DNA of 64,000 bases, taken from Xanthomonas sacchari (GTDB lineage Bacteria > Pseudomonadota > Gammaproteobacteria > Xanthomonadales > Xanthomonadaceae). A program made the position numbers and the translations under genes. Below, piece after piece: positions 7,973-18,917 of the stretch. The stretch's first letter is position 1. Every line of letters starts with the position of its first letter. The stretch covers positions 2,957,001 through 3,021,000 of the forward strand of contig NZ_CP100647.1 in NCBI RefSeq assembly GCF_024266585.1, in the 5' to 3' direction. Under the pieces are notes generated by a model, which made no database searches, had not been told where the DNA came from, and saw only the letters and a program-made list of their open reading frames with translations.

Positions 7973-10861
7973 TCATCCCGCCCCTACCACGGCGGCATGG
8001 CCGCTGCCCTTGCGTGGCACCCGCAAGGGCTGTCCGCGGTACTCCACGCTGGCGTCCGCCTCGGGTTCCAGTGCACCGGCGTCCTTGCGCGGGCCGTCGA
8101 CGAAGCGCACGTGGATGGTGCGCCGTTCCTGCATGCCCGGCCAGCGGCCTTCGCGGGCACCGATGCGCAGCACGCCCCGCGCCTGGTCCCACTGCAGCGG
8201 AATGCGGCTGAATTCGCCCTTCTCGTAGCCGTAGCCGGTGCCGTCGTCCTCGTACAGCGAGAAACGACCGTCGGCGCCGGTGTAGACCACCACGGTCAGC
8301 GGCGCCTCCGGCGTTTCGTCGACGTACTGCTGCACGCGGGTCATCGGCACGATGGCGCCGGCGCGCACGAACAGCGGCATGCGCTGCAGCGGCGCGGGCG
8401 CCTCGATGGTCTGGCCGCCGGCGTGGCGCACGCCGCTGTTGAAGTCGATCCACTCGGTCCCCGCCGGCAGGTACACCGGGCGTGAGGTCGCGCCGAAGCG
8501 GGTCACCGGTGCGACCAGGAACGCCGGCCCGAACAGGTACTCGTCGTCGATGTCGGCGACCTTGGGATCGTGCGGGAAGTCCATCGGTAGGCCGCGCAGG
8601 ATCACCCCGTCGCGGTGATAGGTGTCGCCGGCGAGCGTGTAGATGTACGGCAGCAGCGCGTAGCGCAGGCGGCTGTAGTACGCCATGCTGGCGTAGTACG
8701 GCGTGCCCTCCGGCGCGATGTTCCAGATCTCGCGGTACGGGAACTGGCCGTGCGAGCGGAACAGCGGCACGAACGCGCCGAACTGGAACCAGCGTGTGTT
8801 GAGTTCGCGCCATTCCGGCAGGTGCGCCGGGTCCTGGGTCTCGTAGCGCTTCTCCACGGCAAAGCCGCCGATGTCGAAGGTCCAGTTCGGCAGGCCCGAC
8901 ATCGACAGGTTGACGCCGGCGGAGATCTGCTCGCGCATGTCCTCCCAGCGCGAGGCGATGTCGCCGCTCCACACCGCCACGGCGTTGCGCTGGATGCCGG
9001 CATAGCCCTTACGCGAGAGGATGAACACGCGCTTGCCGTCGGCGGCACGATCGCCGGCATAGACGCCGTGGGTATGCGGCAACGGATAGGCGTTGAAGAA
9101 TTCGGTGGACGGCCCCAGCGCGGTCGGCGTGGTGCGTGCCTTGCGCTCGGCGATGTCCAGGTTGGAATGCACGTCGGGCTCGTCGGCATCCAGCCACCAG
9201 GCATCGATGCCCTTGCGGTTGAGTTTTTCGTCGATCTGCCGCCAGTAGATCGCCTGCGCGTCGGCCGCATACGGGTCGTAGAACGCGTTGGTGTAGCCCT
9301 TGCCGATCCAGTCCAGTTCGCCCACGGCGACGTTGCGCCGGTAGATGTGTCCGGCCGCGTCCAGTTCCTTGTAGTGGGCGGTGCTCGGATAGAACTTCGG
9401 CCAGACCGAGATCATCAGTTGCGCATGGCTGGCGTGCACCGCCTTGACCATGCCGTCCGGATCGGGGAAACGGCTGCGATCGAAATCATGCGAGCCCCAG
9501 GCGTTCTCCGGCCAGTACGACCAGTCGAGCACGATGTTGTCGATCGGCAACTGGCGCCGGCGGTACTCGGCCAGCGCGCCGAGCAGTTCGTCCTGGGTCT
9601 TGTAGCGCTCGCGGCTCTGCCAGAAACCGTAGGCCCACTTCGGCAGCAGCACCGCCTTTCCGGTCAGTTGCCGGTAGCCGGCGATGACCTGGTCGGCGTT
9701 GTCGCCGGCAACCACGTAGTAGTCGATCATCTGCCCCGCTTCGGACCACAACGACAGGTCGCCGGCCTCGGCCGCCGGCAGCGGATCGCGATGCAGCAGC
9801 GCGATGTAGCTGGGGTCGATCAGGTCCCACTCGACCTTGAGGGTATGCCGCTGGCCGGGCTGGAGCTGCAGCGCGAACTCGTGATGCCAGGGATTCCAGT
9901 TCTGCCGCCAGCGGTCGATCAGCAGCTTGCCGTCGACCCACAGCCTGGCGTACTCGCTGGCATACAGCGAAAAGGTGTGCGTGCCGCCGCGCGCGGCCTC
10001 GATCTGGCCTTCCCAGCGCACCTGCATGCGGCGCTTGTCGCCGGGCTTGGCCTGGGCCGGATACGTGGCCAGGTCCTTGATGTATTGGTAGTCGATCTCG
10101 GATTCGCGGCGTTCCAGCACCGGCTTGCCGTCGATCGCGTAGTGCGCGGTGAGCGCGCCCGGCGTGCCGTACGCGTCGTACAGGCGCAGCGTTGCCGGCA
10201 GCGGCTGCAGCCCGCGCGGATCGCCGAAGCGGGTGATCGCGTTGTTGTCCCAGAGGATGCCGTAGTTGCGGCTGGACACCAGGTACGGCACCGCCATGTC
10301 GAGATTGCTCTGCAGCAGTTCGATGTTGTGGCCCTTCTGGTTCATCCAGCCCTGCTGGTGCTGCCCGAACCCATAGAACGCTTCGTCGGGCGGCGAGACG
10401 AAGCGCTGGCGCACGCTCAGGTAGGAGCGTCCTTCGACCTGCAGCGGCGTGAAGCTGCGCCCGCCCGCCACTTCCGCCAGCAATGGCGTGCCCTGCGCAT
10501 CGGCGAAGCCGACATGACCATCGACGGTGGAGACCTGCGCGGTCAGCCTGGCGGTCTTGAGCTGCACCGTCTCGCCGTGTCGTTCCAGCGCGAAGGCGGT
10601 GTCGCCCTGCACCGGCACCCGCATCAGGCTCGGCGTGCGCTGGAACGCGCCAGCCGGATCGGCGCTGACCCGGACGATGCCGCGGTCGATCACCTGCAGG
10701 CGCACCGGCGCCGCCCCCTTGGCGCTGGGACGCACGGTGACGCCGTCGGCATCGCGGGTCACCTGCTGCGCGGCGGCGGACCACGCGACAAGCGCCAGCG
10801 CCAGCGCCAGCAGCAACAGGCGACGCAACGAGGGCGGCAGGTGACGGTTCGCGTTGTGCAT
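7973..10861 (-). CDS. alpha-xylosidase, GH31 (xyloglucan side-chain)
   Basis: Removes non-reducing-end xylose from xyloglucan oligosaccharides. The 962-residue protein starts at ATG 10859-10861 behind AAGGAG. An in-frame GTG two codons earlier is less well placed. Order: signal peptide (about 1-30), an N-terminal beta domain with YGFGQHQQG (163-171), a PA14-like insert (about 240-350, RRMQVRWEGQIEA..YARLWVDGKLLIDRW), and the GH31 barrel with WWLDADEPD, where Asp558 aligns with the family nucleophile. The PA14 insert is also found in characterised bacterial xyloglucan alpha-xylosidases of GH31. It is last in the receptor-CE20-GH35-GH31 series, 52 nt after GH35. The signal peptide suggests periplasmic action. 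Confidence 0.93.
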   Translation of the reverse strand: MHNANRHLPPSLRRLLLLALALALVAWSAAAQQVTRDADGVTVRPSAKGAAPVRLQVIDRGIVRVSADPAGAFQRTPSLMRVPVQGDTAFALERHGETVQLKTARLTAQVSTVDGHVGFADAQGTPLLAEVAGGRSFTPLQVEGRSYLSVRQRFVSPPDEAFYGFGQHQQGWMNQKGHNIELLQSNLDMAVPYLVSSRNYGILWDNNAITRFGDPRGLQPLPATLRLYDAYGTPGALTAHYAIDGKPVLERRESEIDYQYIKDLATYPAQAKPGDKRRMQVRWEGQIEAARGGTHTFSLYASEYARLWVDGKLLIDRWRQNWNPWHHEFALQLQPGQRHTLKVEWDLIDPSYIALLHRDPLPAAEAGDLSLWSEAGQMIDYYVVAGDNADQVIAGYRQLTGKAVLLPKWAYGFWQSRERYKTQDELLGALAEYRRRQLPIDNIVLDWSYWPENAWGSHDFDRSRFPDPDGMVKAVHASHAQLMISVWPKFYPSTAHYKELDAAGHIYRRNVAVGELDWIGKGYTNAFYDPYAADAQAIYWRQIDEKLNRKGIDAWWLDADEPDVHSNLDIAERKARTTPTALGPSTEFFNAYPLPHTHGVYAGDRAADGKRVFILSRKGYAGIQRNAVAVWSGDIASRWEDMREQISAGVNLSMSGLPNWTFDIGGFAVEKRYETQDPAHLPEWRELNTRWFQFGAFVPLFRSHGQFPYREIWNIAPEGTPYYASMAYYSRLRYALLPYIYTLAGDTYHRDGVILRGLPMDFPHDPKVADIDDEYLFGPAFLVAPVTRFGATSRPVYLPAGTEWIDFNSGVRHAGGQTIEAPAPLQRMPLFVRAGAIVPMTRVQQYVDETPEAPLTVVVYTGADGRFSLYEDDGTGYGYEKGEFSRIPLQWDQARGVLRIGAREGRWPGMQERRTIHVRFVDGPRKDAGALEPEADASVEYRGQPLRVPRKGSGHAAVVGAG

Positions 10862-10913
10862 GTTCACTCCTTGGATGGTCGCGCAGCGCGGCGCCGTGAG
10901 CGCCGCCGCGTCG

Positions 10914-12605
10914 TCAGTAGGTCGCCAGCGTGACGCGCAGCAACTGCGGCACGTCGGAAAAATTCAGGCCGTAATCGGTCTGGTCGCCGTTCCAGTTGCG
11001 GCGGAACCGCCAGTGTTCGCCCTCGTAGACGCCCTCCTCGACCCGGTCGTAGAGCATGTTGGCGGTCGCCGCGCTAGCCGGATGCAGGGTCACCCGCGCG
11101 TGCTGGGCGGTGACCAGGAAGGTGTCCGGACCGAGCTCGGCGATCAGTGCCGCGCCGATCGGCGTGGGATTGCCGGGCGGCTCGCCCTGGAACCAGAACT
11201 GCGGCACGCCATAGGTGACGGTGGCGCGCCAGCGCGCGTTGAGCGGCAGCTCCTGCACCGCCTGCCCCGGCGCCTCGGCGGTACCGTGCAACTTGCCCGC
11301 GGCCGCGGCCTTGGCGAACACGCGCATGCCCATGCCCACCGCGCGGTAGCCCAGCGCGAACGGCGCCAGCGCCTGCGCGTCCACGCGCTTGGCGCCGAGC
11401 GGATAGTTGGAGTAGCCGCTGTAGTCGATGCCGAAGGTCGACCAGCCGATGCCGTCGTGGCCCAGCGCCGGATACAGGTAGCGCGCGTACTCGGGGCGGT
11501 TGCCGGTCTCGGCGACGAACAGCGCGTTGTCCGCTCGCGCGTAGCGCTGCAGCACCGTGGTGTACAGCAGGTACTCGGGCATGTAGATGTCCGGCGCCAG
11601 CAGGTCGATGTGCGGCGCCGCCGCCTTCCAGACATCCAGCATGTTGTCGGTGGGGCCACCGCTGGCGTACTGCCCCGGCTGGCCGGGATTGAACGGGCCG
11701 CGCAGCGCCGCGTTGACGTAGATCGGCAAGGGATACGCGGCCTTGCCGGCCTCGGCGAGGCGGTCGATGAAGCGCGCGATGTGCCAGGCGTGGAAGATCT
11801 CGTCGGCATCGGCGCCGAACACCTGCGCCCAGCTGCCCGGCGGCTTGCCGAGCCGCTGCAGCAGGGCTGGCGGCACCGGGCCGTCGAACACGCGCTGCGC
11901 CATCGGCGAGAAGTCGCGCACGCTGCCGTAGGTGCCCGGTTCGTTCTCCGCCTGCACCAGGATCACGGTGCGCTGCGGGTCGGCCTGGCGCAGATGCCGC
12001 ATCAGCGCGACGAAGGCGGTGCGGTCGGCCTCCAGCGTGGCCGGCGCCAGCGGCGACAGTGAACCCAGGCGCCGCCCGTCGCGGGCGACCACGCGCGGAA
12101 AACGCGCATCGTCGGTCTTGACCCAGTGCGGCGCGTAGTTGGGACCGTTGTTCTTCCAGGTGCCGAACCACAGCAGCACCAGCCGCACCCGCTGCGTGCG
12201 CGCCTGCGCCAACAGAGTGTCGACGAAGGAGAAATCGAAACGGCCTTCTTCCGGCTCCACCTGCTCCCAGGCGATCGGCACCTGCACCGTGTTCGGCCCC
12301 AGTGCGCGGATCGCCGGCCACACCTGCGCCAGCGCCGCCGGATAGTTGCTGGAGTTGTTGACCTGCGCGCCCAGGATCAGGAACGGCGCGCCGTCGACCA
12401 GCAGCGCGTGGCGGCCGTCGCTGCTGACCAGGCGCGGGATCGGCGCCCCTACCGGCGCCGAGGGCGCGGCGTTAGCGGCGCCCGCGCGCGCCGGAGCCGG
12501 CGGCGCATCCGGCGCAGCCTGGCAGGCGGCCAGCAGCAGCGACAGCAGGCACGGCAGCCGCCAGCGGCGGCGCGACGCGCGTGGCGGAGACCCGATTCCT
12601 CGCAT
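10914..12605 (-). CDS. beta-galactosidase GH35, lipoprotein (xyloglucan degalactosylation)
   Basis: 563 residues. A lipobox LLAAC (Cys28) predicts membrane anchoring after export. The GH35 barrel follows: [33 protein letters not shown], the acid/base in [11 protein letters not shown] (Glu222) and the probable nucleophile in LFVAETGN (Glu366). The C-terminal part resembles the DUF5597 extension of this GH35 subgroup. Galactose removal would expose xylosyl units to the neighbouring alpha-xylosidase. The start at 12603-12605 is 17 nt after the esterase stop, pointing to co-transcription. The open frame continues upstream inside the esterase, but only out of frame with it. Confidence 0.92.
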   Translation of the reverse strand: MRGIGSPPRASRRRWRLPCLLSLLLAACQAAPDAPPAPARAGAANAAPSAPVGAPIPRLVSSDGRHALLVDGAPFLILGAQVNNSSNYPAALAQVWPAIRALGPNTVQVPIAWEQVEPEEGRFDFSFVDTLLAQARTQRVRLVLLWFGTWKNNGPNYAPHWVKTDDARFPRVVARDGRRLGSLSPLAPATLEADRTAFVALMRHLRQADPQRTVILVQAENEPGTYGSVRDFSPMAQRVFDGPVPPALLQRLGKPPGSWAQVFGADADEIFHAWHIARFIDRLAEAGKAAYPLPIYVNAALRGPFNPGQPGQYASGGPTDNMLDVWKAAAPHIDLLAPDIYMPEYLLYTTVLQRYARADNALFVAETGNRPEYARYLYPALGHDGIGWSTFGIDYSGYSNYPLGAKRVDAQALAPFALGYRAVGMGMRVFAKAAAAGKLHGTAEAPGQAVQELPLNARWRATVTYGVPQFWFQGEPPGNPTPIGAALIAELGPDTFLVTAQHARVTLHPASAATANMLYDRVEEGVYEGEHWRFRRNWNGDQTDYGLNFSDVPQLLRVTLATY

Positions 12606-12622
12606 GCGGCGCGTGCCCTGCC

Positions 12623-14560
12623 TCACCAGCTGTCGGTGCGGAACGGGCCCACCGGCAACTGTTCGCGGTTGACCAGGTTGGCGTCCTCGGGGTTCTCGCT
12701 CCAGGCGTAGCGCAGCGCCTGCGGCTGCGGCACCTCGTCGCTGCGGACCACCACCTGGTCGCCCTCGATGCGCGCCTGCGCCGGGTGGAAACGACGATCG
12801 GCACCGGCCAGGGCGAAACCGCGCAGCGTATTGCCGCCGCCGCGGACCGCCAGATTGCTGCCCATCATGTCGAACACCACCCGCGCCTGGCCGTCGGCGA
12901 ACGTGGCGCGCGCGAACACCGGCGCGCTGTAGACTAGGGTTTCGCCATAGGCCACGTGCCGCGCGACCAGCGCCAGGCGATGCCCCACGTCCTGCTTGTT
13001 GGTCGGATGGATGTTGTCCGGCATGCCGATGTCGATGGTCACCGCCTGCCCGGTCGCCGGCAGCGCCAGCGTCCTGGTCTGCGATTCGCGCAGCTGCGCC
13101 CACGGGCTGAGGTCGCCCTGGTCGTTGCCGGCCTTCCAGTTGGCCAGTTGCACCCACAGGAATGGCAGTTGCGGCTGTCCACGCTCCTGCCGCCAGCGCC
13201 CGATCAACGAGGCGAACTGCTCGCGGTAGCGCAGCGCGCCGTACGGGTAGGCGTTGCTCTCGCCCTGGTACCAGATCACGCCCTTGACCGGGAACGGCTG
13301 CAAGGGATGGATCATCGCGTTGTACAGCAGCGTCGGGACCTGGTTCTTGTCGTCGTTGGCGGCCAGCGTGACCTTGCCCGGGCGGAACCGCCAGTCGCCG
13401 GCCAGCGCGCGCGGCTGGGCGCCGTCGGGCTGCACGAAGAACGCTGCCGCATCGCCGGAAATGCCGCCGAAGCCGCCGGTATCCACGATCCGGATCGCGA
13501 TGTGGTTGGCCCCGGCACGCAATGCCGACGGCGGCACACGGTAGCGGCGCGGCTCGGTGTAGCGCCCTTCGGTATGGCCGACTTCCACGCCGTTGACATA
13601 GGTGGTGTCGGCATCGTCGGCCGGCCCGATGCCCAGGACCGCGCCGGCCTTGGCTTCGGCCGCGCTCAGGGTGAAGCTGCTGCGGTACCAGGCGACGCCG
13701 TCCATGCCGACATAGCCGTGCTGCTCCCACAGCCCCGGCAGCGGCTGGCGGTCCCAGTCGCGGTCGTCCAGATCGGCGGCGGCCCAGCCTGCATCCGCCT
13801 CCGCCGCGGCCGGCTGCGGCCAGCGCGCCAGGCGCCGCCGGGTCTCGCCCAGGTCCTGCGCGTCCTTGGCCTGCATCTGCGCGATGCGCGTGCGCAGCTG
13901 CGCCGCGTCCACGCCGGGCGAGGCCGCGTCCATCCACGCCTCGATCGCGCTGCCACCCCAGCTGCTGTCGATGATGCCGATCGGCACGCCGGTGTGCTGG
14001 CGCAGGTCGCGCGCGAAGAAATACGCCACCGCCGAGAACGCGCCGGCGGTGGCCGGCGTCGCCGCGACCCAATTGCCCCCGGGCAGACGCGGCTGCGGCT
14101 GCGCCGCCCACGCCTTGGGCACCTTGAAATTGCGCAGCTGCGGATCGATCGCCGCCGCCACCTCGCGCGCGCCGTCGCGCGCCTGCGCCAGCGGCCACTC
14201 CATGTTGGACTGGCCGCTGGCCAGCCACACGTCGCCGATCAGCACGTCGCCGATGCGGCGCCGGCTGCCGTCGCCCTGCACCTCCAGCACGTACGGGCCA
14301 CCGGCCGCATGCGCCGGCAACTGCAACCGCCAGCGGCCGTCGGCACCGGCGACCGCGCTGGCGCTGGCCCCGTCCAGGCGCGCCTGGATGCGCGCGCCGG
14401 GCGTGGCCCAGCCCCACAGCGGAATCGGCGCATCGCGCTGCAGCACCGCGCCGTCGTCGAACAGCAAGGGCAATTCCAGCGCGGCCGCGGCCGGCCAGGA
14501 CGCACTCGCCAGGGCCAGCAGGGCCAGGCGGCGAACGGTGGGGAACAAGGGGACGGCCAT
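12623..14560 (-). CDS. CE20-like acetylesterase (SASA/SGNH family) for acetylated xyloglucan
   Basis: 645-residue exported esterase. The signal peptide (about 1-26, ending in ASWPAAA) is followed by a beta domain, then [18 protein letters not shown] with the SGNH serine, [13 protein letters not shown], an inserted jelly-roll-like module (roughly residues 250-370, [20 protein letters not shown]-like), [15 protein letters not shown], and the late [17 protein letters not shown] block carrying the catalytic histidine. Proteins of this layout in xanthomonad xyloglucan loci founded carbohydrate esterase family CE20. They are often annotated as sialate O-acetylesterase. There are no sialic acid genes nearby, so xyloglucan is the likelier substrate. 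It starts 86 nt after the receptor gene. Confidence 0.88.
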   Translation of the reverse strand: MAVPLFPTVRRLALLALASASWPAAAALELPLLFDDGAVLQRDAPIPLWGWATPGARIQARLDGASASAVAGADGRWRLQLPAHAAGGPYVLEVQGDGSRRRIGDVLIGDVWLASGQSNMEWPLAQARDGAREVAAAIDPQLRNFKVPKAWAAQPQPRLPGGNWVAATPATAGAFSAVAYFFARDLRQHTGVPIGIIDSSWGGSAIEAWMDAASPGVDAAQLRTRIAQMQAKDAQDLGETRRRLARWPQPAAAEADAGWAAADLDDRDWDRQPLPGLWEQHGYVGMDGVAWYRSSFTLSAAEAKAGAVLGIGPADDADTTYVNGVEVGHTEGRYTEPRRYRVPPSALRAGANHIAIRIVDTGGFGGISGDAAAFFVQPDGAQPRALAGDWRFRPGKVTLAANDDKNQVPTLLYNAMIHPLQPFPVKGVIWYQGESNAYPYGALRYREQFASLIGRWRQERGQPQLPFLWVQLANWKAGNDQGDLSPWAQLRESQTRTLALPATGQAVTIDIGMPDNIHPTNKQDVGHRLALVARHVAYGETLVYSAPVFARATFADGQARVVFDMMGSNLAVRGGGNTLRGFALAGADRRFHPAQARIEGDQVVVRSDEVPQPQALRYAWSENPEDANLVNREQLPVGPFRTDSW

Positions 14561-14646
14561 GAGCGGATCCTGCGTCGGGGGAAGGGCCGGTACGCGGTCC
14601 GCCTGCCTCGCCGCAAGCGGACCGGGTGCCGGACGCGGCGCGGCGC

Positions 14647-17583
14647 CTACCAGTTGGCGCGCAACACCAGCGAGTAGCGGCGGTCGTTGACGAACCAGCT
14701 GCGCGTGTACAGGCGCCGGTCGACCTCGCCGTCGCTGTAGGAGGTCGGCCCCATCAGCACCTTGGTCACCGAATTGGTGAGGTTGTTGGCCTGGATGCCC
14801 AACTGCAGGTGCGGCGTGAACCGGTAGAACACCGAGCCGTCGAGCTGGCCGTAGTCGTCCGACCAGGTCGGCAGCTTGGTCGCCACGTCGCTGGCGGTGA
14901 GCAGGTAGCGCGAGCGCCAGTTGTAGGCCAGGCGCACCGACAACGGCCCCTTCTCGTAGATGCCGGCGAGGTTGTAGCTGCGCCGCGACAGGCCTTCCAG
15001 CGGCAACGCCACGCCGGTCACGGTGGTCTTGGTGTACGGATCGGTGGCCGTGTTCACGCCGCCGCTGCTGTCGACGAAGGTGAAGTTGGCATTGACGCCG
15101 AAGCCGCTCATCCAGCCCGGCAGCGAATCGAAGAACTGGGTGTAGCCGTACTCGAAGCCGCGGATGCGGCCCTTGTCCATGTTGTACGGGCGCGTGACCA
15201 GGAAATCCTGGCCGCCGTAGTTCTCGGTGACGGTCTGGTTGGAGAAGTAGTCCTTGACGCTCTTGTAGAACAGCGTCAGGTACATCATGTCGCTGCTGTC
15301 GAAGTACCACTCCAGCGCGGCATCGTACTGGTCGGCCTTCATCGGCTTGAGGTTGGGGTTGCCGGCGGTGCCGGTCCATTCCTTCGGCGTGCCGTCGTCG
15401 TTGAGGGTCGTGGCCAGCAGCAGGTAGGGCTGCAACTGGGTGTAGTCGGGCCGCGCCATCGCCTTGGAGGCGGCCAGGCGCAGTTGCAGCGCATCGGAGA
15501 ACTTGAAGCGCACATTGAGGCTCGGCAGCACGTCGGTGTAGCGGCCACGCGCGTTGTTCGGGAAGTACTGCCCGTTGTACTGGGCCTTGAGCGCGTCCGG
15601 GGCCGAGGTGGCGGACAGATCGGGATACTGGCCGTAGCCGGCCGCCTCGGTCCTGGTCTGCACCACGCGCACGCCGATGTTGCCGTCCACCGGCACGCCC
15701 AGCGCCTCGTTGTTGCCGAAGTACATCACCATGTACGCGGCCTGGGTGCGCTCGAACTGGCGGTTGGTGTCCTGCAACTGGTACTGGTCCGGTGCCCAGC
15801 CATAACCGCGCAGCGCGACGATCTGCTCGATCAGCGCCGAGGTGCCGGCGTAGTCCTTGACCGCGCTGTTGCGCGGGAAGACCAGTTGCGTCGGCACGTT
15901 CACCTTGCCGCGGAACAGGTTCGAGTAGCTGTACAGCGACGACGAAGCGGTCATGAAGCTGGCCAGGTCGGCCAGGCCAGTGCTGGTCCCGGGGATGGTG
16001 GCCCAGTTGTCGCTGATCACGCCCCAGTTGTAGCCGGAGTTCTTGTTGGTCTGGGTGCGGTCGGTGGCGCGGATGCCGGCGCGGAAGGTGCGCAGCCACG
16101 GGTTGTCGTCGTAGCTGTACTCCAGGTCGAAGCGCGTGGCCAGTTCGCGGCCGCGGTTCTTCGCCAGGTGGTCCATCGCCGCGCTCCAGAAGTAGTTGGC
16201 GGGGTCGGTGGTGTAGCCGGGGTCGGCCAGGGTCACGGCCGGGTAGCGGCCGCCGAGATCCACGTTCAGGCCCGGCAGGTAGATCGAACTGAACAGGGTG
16301 AAATCCAGCACGTCGCTCTGCGAGCGCACCAACTGCATGTCGCCGCGCACGGTCAGCCGGTCGGTCAGGCGATGGGTGAAGCCTCCGGACAGCTCGGACG
16401 TGGTGGCGCTCTGCTGGGCGTAGCGGTTGTCGGTGTAGAAGCGCACGCCGTCGTTGCCGGTGACGTTGCCGCGCCAGGAGGTGGACACCGGCGAGCCGCT
16501 GACGAAGCGGCCTTCGCGGTCGTAGGTGAAGGTGGTGCCCGGCGCCGGCACGATGGCGTTGGTGTCGTCGTTGAAGAACGCGGCGCGGTCGCGCCAGTTC
16601 ATGTCGTAGGACGAACGCAGGTACTGCACATAGAGGTCGGTGGCATCGCTGGGGCGCCACTGGAACGCCGCCGCCACGCCCTTGCGCTTGCGCTCGAAGT
16701 CCATCTGCCGCCAGTTCACCCCGCCCGGTACGTAGACCTTGTCGAACGTGGTGCCGGCCAGCAGCGCAGGATCGGTGCGGCGCACGAACGGCTCGACCTG
16801 GATGCCGTCGCTGCGCGTGGCCAGCTCGGAGTTCGCGACATCGAGCATGAGCCCCATCTCGCCCAGCCCGGTGTTCCAGCGATCGCTGAACAGGAACGAG
16901 CCCGAGGGCTTGTAGGTCTTGCTCAGATCGCCGTAGTTGGCGTCGGCGGTGAGACCGATCACCCGGCCGGGCTGGTCGAACGGCATGCGCGTGCGCAGGT
17001 TGACCGTGCCGCCAAGGCCGCCTTCGATGATCTCGGCCGACGGGTTCTTGTACACGTCCACGCCGGCCATCAGTTCGGCCGGCACGTCCTCGAAACTGAG
17101 CCCGCGCCCGCTGGCGGCGCTGAAGCTGTCGCGGCCGTTGAGTTCGCCGCGCACCTGGGTCATGCCGCGGATCATCACCCCGCTGCCTTCGGCCGAGAAG
17201 TGGTCCGGATCGTTGCGCGCCATGAAGTGGTCGATGGTCACGCCGCTGACCCGCTGCAGGGTCTCGGTGACGCTGCGGTCCGGCAGCGCGCCGATGTCCT
17301 CGGCGCTGACCGAATCGACGATCTGCTCGGCATCGTGCTTGATCGACTGCGACTTGATCAGGCTGCCGCGCACGCCCTGGACCTGGACCGCGTCGAGCTG
17401 GGTCACGGGGTCGTCTTTCTGCCGGGCGGCAGGCGATGCGGCCGCGGGCGCCGCCTCCTGTGCCGACGCCTGCGCGCCGAGCAGCAGGCCGATGCTCAAC
17501 GCGATGAGGGAACGCGGCAAAACGCGGGGACGGCGTGACGCTGCGGTCGGCCAGGCCGGACCACGGGGGTGCTGCGATGCCAT
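14647..17583 (-). CDS. TonB-dependent receptor, probable xyloglucan oligosaccharide transporter
   Basis: Outer-membrane active transporter of 978 residues. It has an N-terminal signal peptide ([18 protein letters not shown]), a TonB-box-like QLDAVQVQG, and a plug domain ([40 protein letters not shown]). A large beta barrel ends in [11 protein letters not shown] with a terminal aromatic residue. It belongs to the carbohydrate-type receptors (TIGR01782-like) common in Xanthomonas. The start at 17581-17583 is chosen for its GGGAGG ribosome site 8-9 nt upstream. The longer frame to 17634 lacks one. As first gene of the series it sets the locus promoter, and neighbouring GH35, GH31 and CE20 genes indicate a xyloglucan fragment as cargo. 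Confidence 0.92.
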   Translation of the reverse strand: MASQHPRGPAWPTAASRRPRVLPRSLIALSIGLLLGAQASAQEAAPAAASPAARQKDDPVTQLDAVQVQGVRGSLIKSQSIKHDAEQIVDSVSAEDIGALPDRSVTETLQRVSGVTIDHFMARNDPDHFSAEGSGVMIRGMTQVRGELNGRDSFSAASGRGLSFEDVPAELMAGVDVYKNPSAEIIEGGLGGTVNLRTRMPFDQPGRVIGLTADANYGDLSKTYKPSGSFLFSDRWNTGLGEMGLMLDVANSELATRSDGIQVEPFVRRTDPALLAGTTFDKVYVPGGVNWRQMDFERKRKGVAAAFQWRPSDATDLYVQYLRSSYDMNWRDRAAFFNDDTNAIVPAPGTTFTYDREGRFVSGSPVSTSWRGNVTGNDGVRFYTDNRYAQQSATTSELSGGFTHRLTDRLTVRGDMQLVRSQSDVLDFTLFSSIYLPGLNVDLGGRYPAVTLADPGYTTDPANYFWSAAMDHLAKNRGRELATRFDLEYSYDDNPWLRTFRAGIRATDRTQTNKNSGYNWGVISDNWATIPGTSTGLADLASFMTASSSLYSYSNLFRGKVNVPTQLVFPRNSAVKDYAGTSALIEQIVALRGYGWAPDQYQLQDTNRQFERTQAAYMVMYFGNNEALGVPVDGNIGVRVVQTRTEAAGYGQYPDLSATSAPDALKAQYNGQYFPNNARGRYTDVLPSLNVRFKFSDALQLRLAASKAMARPDYTQLQPYLLLATTLNDDGTPKEWTGTAGNPNLKPMKADQYDAALEWYFDSSDMMYLTLFYKSVKDYFSNQTVTENYGGQDFLVTRPYNMDKGRIRGFEYGYTQFFDSLPGWMSGFGVNANFTFVDSSGGVNTATDPYTKTTVTGVALPLEGLSRRSYNLAGIYEKGPLSVRLAYNWRSRYLLTASDVATKLPTWSDDYGQLDGSVFYRFTPHLQLGIQANNLTNSVTKVLMGPTSYSDGEVDRRLYTRSWFVNDRRYSLVLRANW

Positions 17584-17761
17584 GCTGTTTTCCCTCCCAG
17601 GAACATGCACACGGACACGGGCGACGGTCGCCAACGGCGCCGTCCTGCGAGTTGTGACGACCTCGGTCTCAGCCGCTGCCGTATCGGATGGCGCCGCTGC
17701 GCAGATCGGCAGGCCGGTCGCTATCGCGATCGGCCGAGACTAGAAATGCGGTTTGCGTGAA

Positions 17762-17775
17762 GCAAATGAAAGTTT
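17762..17775 (-). promoter_or_regulatory. shared 14-nt motif, copy 1 (receptor leader)
   Basis: On the transcribed strand of the receptor gene this reads AAACTTTCATTTGC, about 180 nt before its start. It is one mismatch from the copy in the dgo leader (18904-18917), in the same orientation relative to its own operon. A 9-mer GCATAGCTC (17782-17790 as reverse complement) also recurs beside the other copy. GTGAA and TTCAC flank the motif symmetrically. The function is inferred. Confidence 0.45.
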
Positions 17776-17882
17776 CACGCCGAGCTATGCGATTCCAGAC
17801 TAGCGGGATGCGCACCACAGCATGGTGGCGGCAGCGGATTCGGCATGAGCGCGTGCGTCTGCAGCGTCTGCGGCAACCTCGC

Positions 17883-18845
17883 TCAGAGACTCCCCGCGCG
17901 CTCGGGGTACAGCCGCTTGGCCGCGTTGCGCAAGGCCAGCAACACGCGTTCGGCCCCCGGCGGCAACAGATAGTCGCGGCGGCGCACGATGCCGAACGAT
18001 TCCATGCGCACGCCCAGCGCGATCGGCAGCACCGTCAGCAGCTTGGCCTGCACGTACGGCGCCACCGCCTCGGCCGGCAGCGCGGCCAGCAGGTCGCTGC
18101 CGCGCAGCAGGCTGGTCATCACCGGCAGCGACGAGGTCTCGATGACGTTCTGCGGCGCCGGCACCGCGTGCTCCAGGAACATCGCGTGCAGGCGCGCGCG
18201 CAGCACACTGTCGGCCGGCGGCAGCACCCAGCCGTAGCGGGCCAGGTCGGCATGGCGCAGATCGGCGCGGGTGGACAGCGGATGACCGGCGCGGGCGATC
18301 ACCGAGTGCGGCTCGTCGGCCAGCGGCTCGAACTCCAGTGCCTCGGCGCCGTAGGGACCGAGGATGCGCCCGATCACGATGTCGAGCTGGCCGTCGAGCA
18401 GCTTGCCCACCAGCGGCCGGCTGTAGTCCATCTCCACCCGCACCAGGATGCCGGGAAACTCGCGCTTGACCTCGGCGATCGCCTGCGGCACCAGGTTGGT
18501 GCCCGGATTGACCACGGTGCCGATCGAGACCTGGCCCATGCGCCCTTCGCACAGCGCGGCGATCTCCTCCTGGGCGCGGCCGATTTCCGACATCGCCGCG
18601 CGTGCGCGGCGGATCAGCACCTGCCCGTACCAGGTCGGCTCGACCCCGCGCGCGTGGCGCTCGAACAGCTTCACCCCCAGCAGGTCCTCCATTTCCGCCA
18701 GCAGCTTGGACGCCGCCGGCTGGGTCATGCTGGCCGCCTCGGCCGCGCGCAGCACCGAGCGGTGCTCGTGCAACTGCAGCAGCAGCAACAGGTGCCGGGT
18801 CTTCAGGCGCGCGGCGTTGAACCAGGGGTTGGCGGAAGCATTCAT
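17883..18845 (-). CDS. LysR-family regulator, GbpR-like
   Basis: 320-residue LysR-type transcription factor. The N-terminal helix-turn-helix spans about residues 15-75 (LLQLHEHRSVLRAAEAASMTQPAASKLLAEMEDLLGVKLFERHARG-type, with the usual QPAASK recognition helix). The periplasmic-binding-like effector domain includes GQVSIGTVVNPGTNLVPQAI and QLDIVIGR. It resembles GbpR, regulator of a galactose/arabinose-binding protein in Rhizobiaceae. It lies between the xyloglucan unit and the divergently transcribed galactonate operon, so it probably controls dgo and perhaps both. Its effector is unknown. Galactonate or a pathway intermediate is a guess. Confidence 0.88.
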   Translation of the reverse strand: MNASANPWFNAARLKTRHLLLLLQLHEHRSVLRAAEAASMTQPAASKLLAEMEDLLGVKLFERHARGVEPTWYGQVLIRRARAAMSEIGRAQEEIAALCEGRMGQVSIGTVVNPGTNLVPQAIAEVKREFPGILVRVEMDYSRPLVGKLLDGQLDIVIGRILGPYGAEALEFEPLADEPHSVIARAGHPLSTRADLRHADLARYGWVLPPADSVLRARLHAMFLEHAVPAPQNVIETSSLPVMTSLLRGSDLLAALPAEAVAPYVQAKLLTVLPIALGVRMESFGIVRRRDYLLPPGAERVLLALRNAAKRLYPERAGSL

Positions 18846-18903
18846 CGTGAGCAGGCATCCTGTGGGCGAAGCCGCCTATTCGGCGGCGGAATAGAATATG
18901 CCT

Positions 18904-18917
18904 AAAATTTCATTTGC
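18904..18917 (+). promoter_or_regulatory. shared 14-nt motif, copy 2 (dgo / lysR divergent region)
   Basis: Reads AAAATTTCATTTGC toward the dgo operon, matching 13 of 14 positions of the copy before the receptor gene. GCATAGCTC follows at 18921-18929. It lies 59 nt upstream of the lysR start and 212 nt upstream of dgoA, a usual place for a LysR-type operator. Binding by the adjacent LysR is inferred. Confidence 0.45.

Noticed and set aside
12623-14560. Sialate O-acetylesterase label for this gene
   Set aside because: The fold allows it, but there is no sialic acid metabolism nearby and the gene sits in a xyloglucan locus, so CE20 is preferred.
12623-16660. Very long minus-strand frame of 1345 codons
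   Set aside because: Only its last 645 codons (CE20 esterase) are real. The first part is an out-of-frame reading of the receptor gene.
14626-17538. 970-codon plus-strand frame opposite the TonB receptor
   Set aside because: Low-complexity Val/Ala/Gly/Arg composition, no domain, fully antisense to a recognised receptor.
17583-17760. Palindrome TATCGCGATC as a LacI-type operator for the receptor
   Set aside because: The perfect part is only ATCGCGAT, 8 nt, which is expected by chance at this GC content. No second copy was found at related genes.
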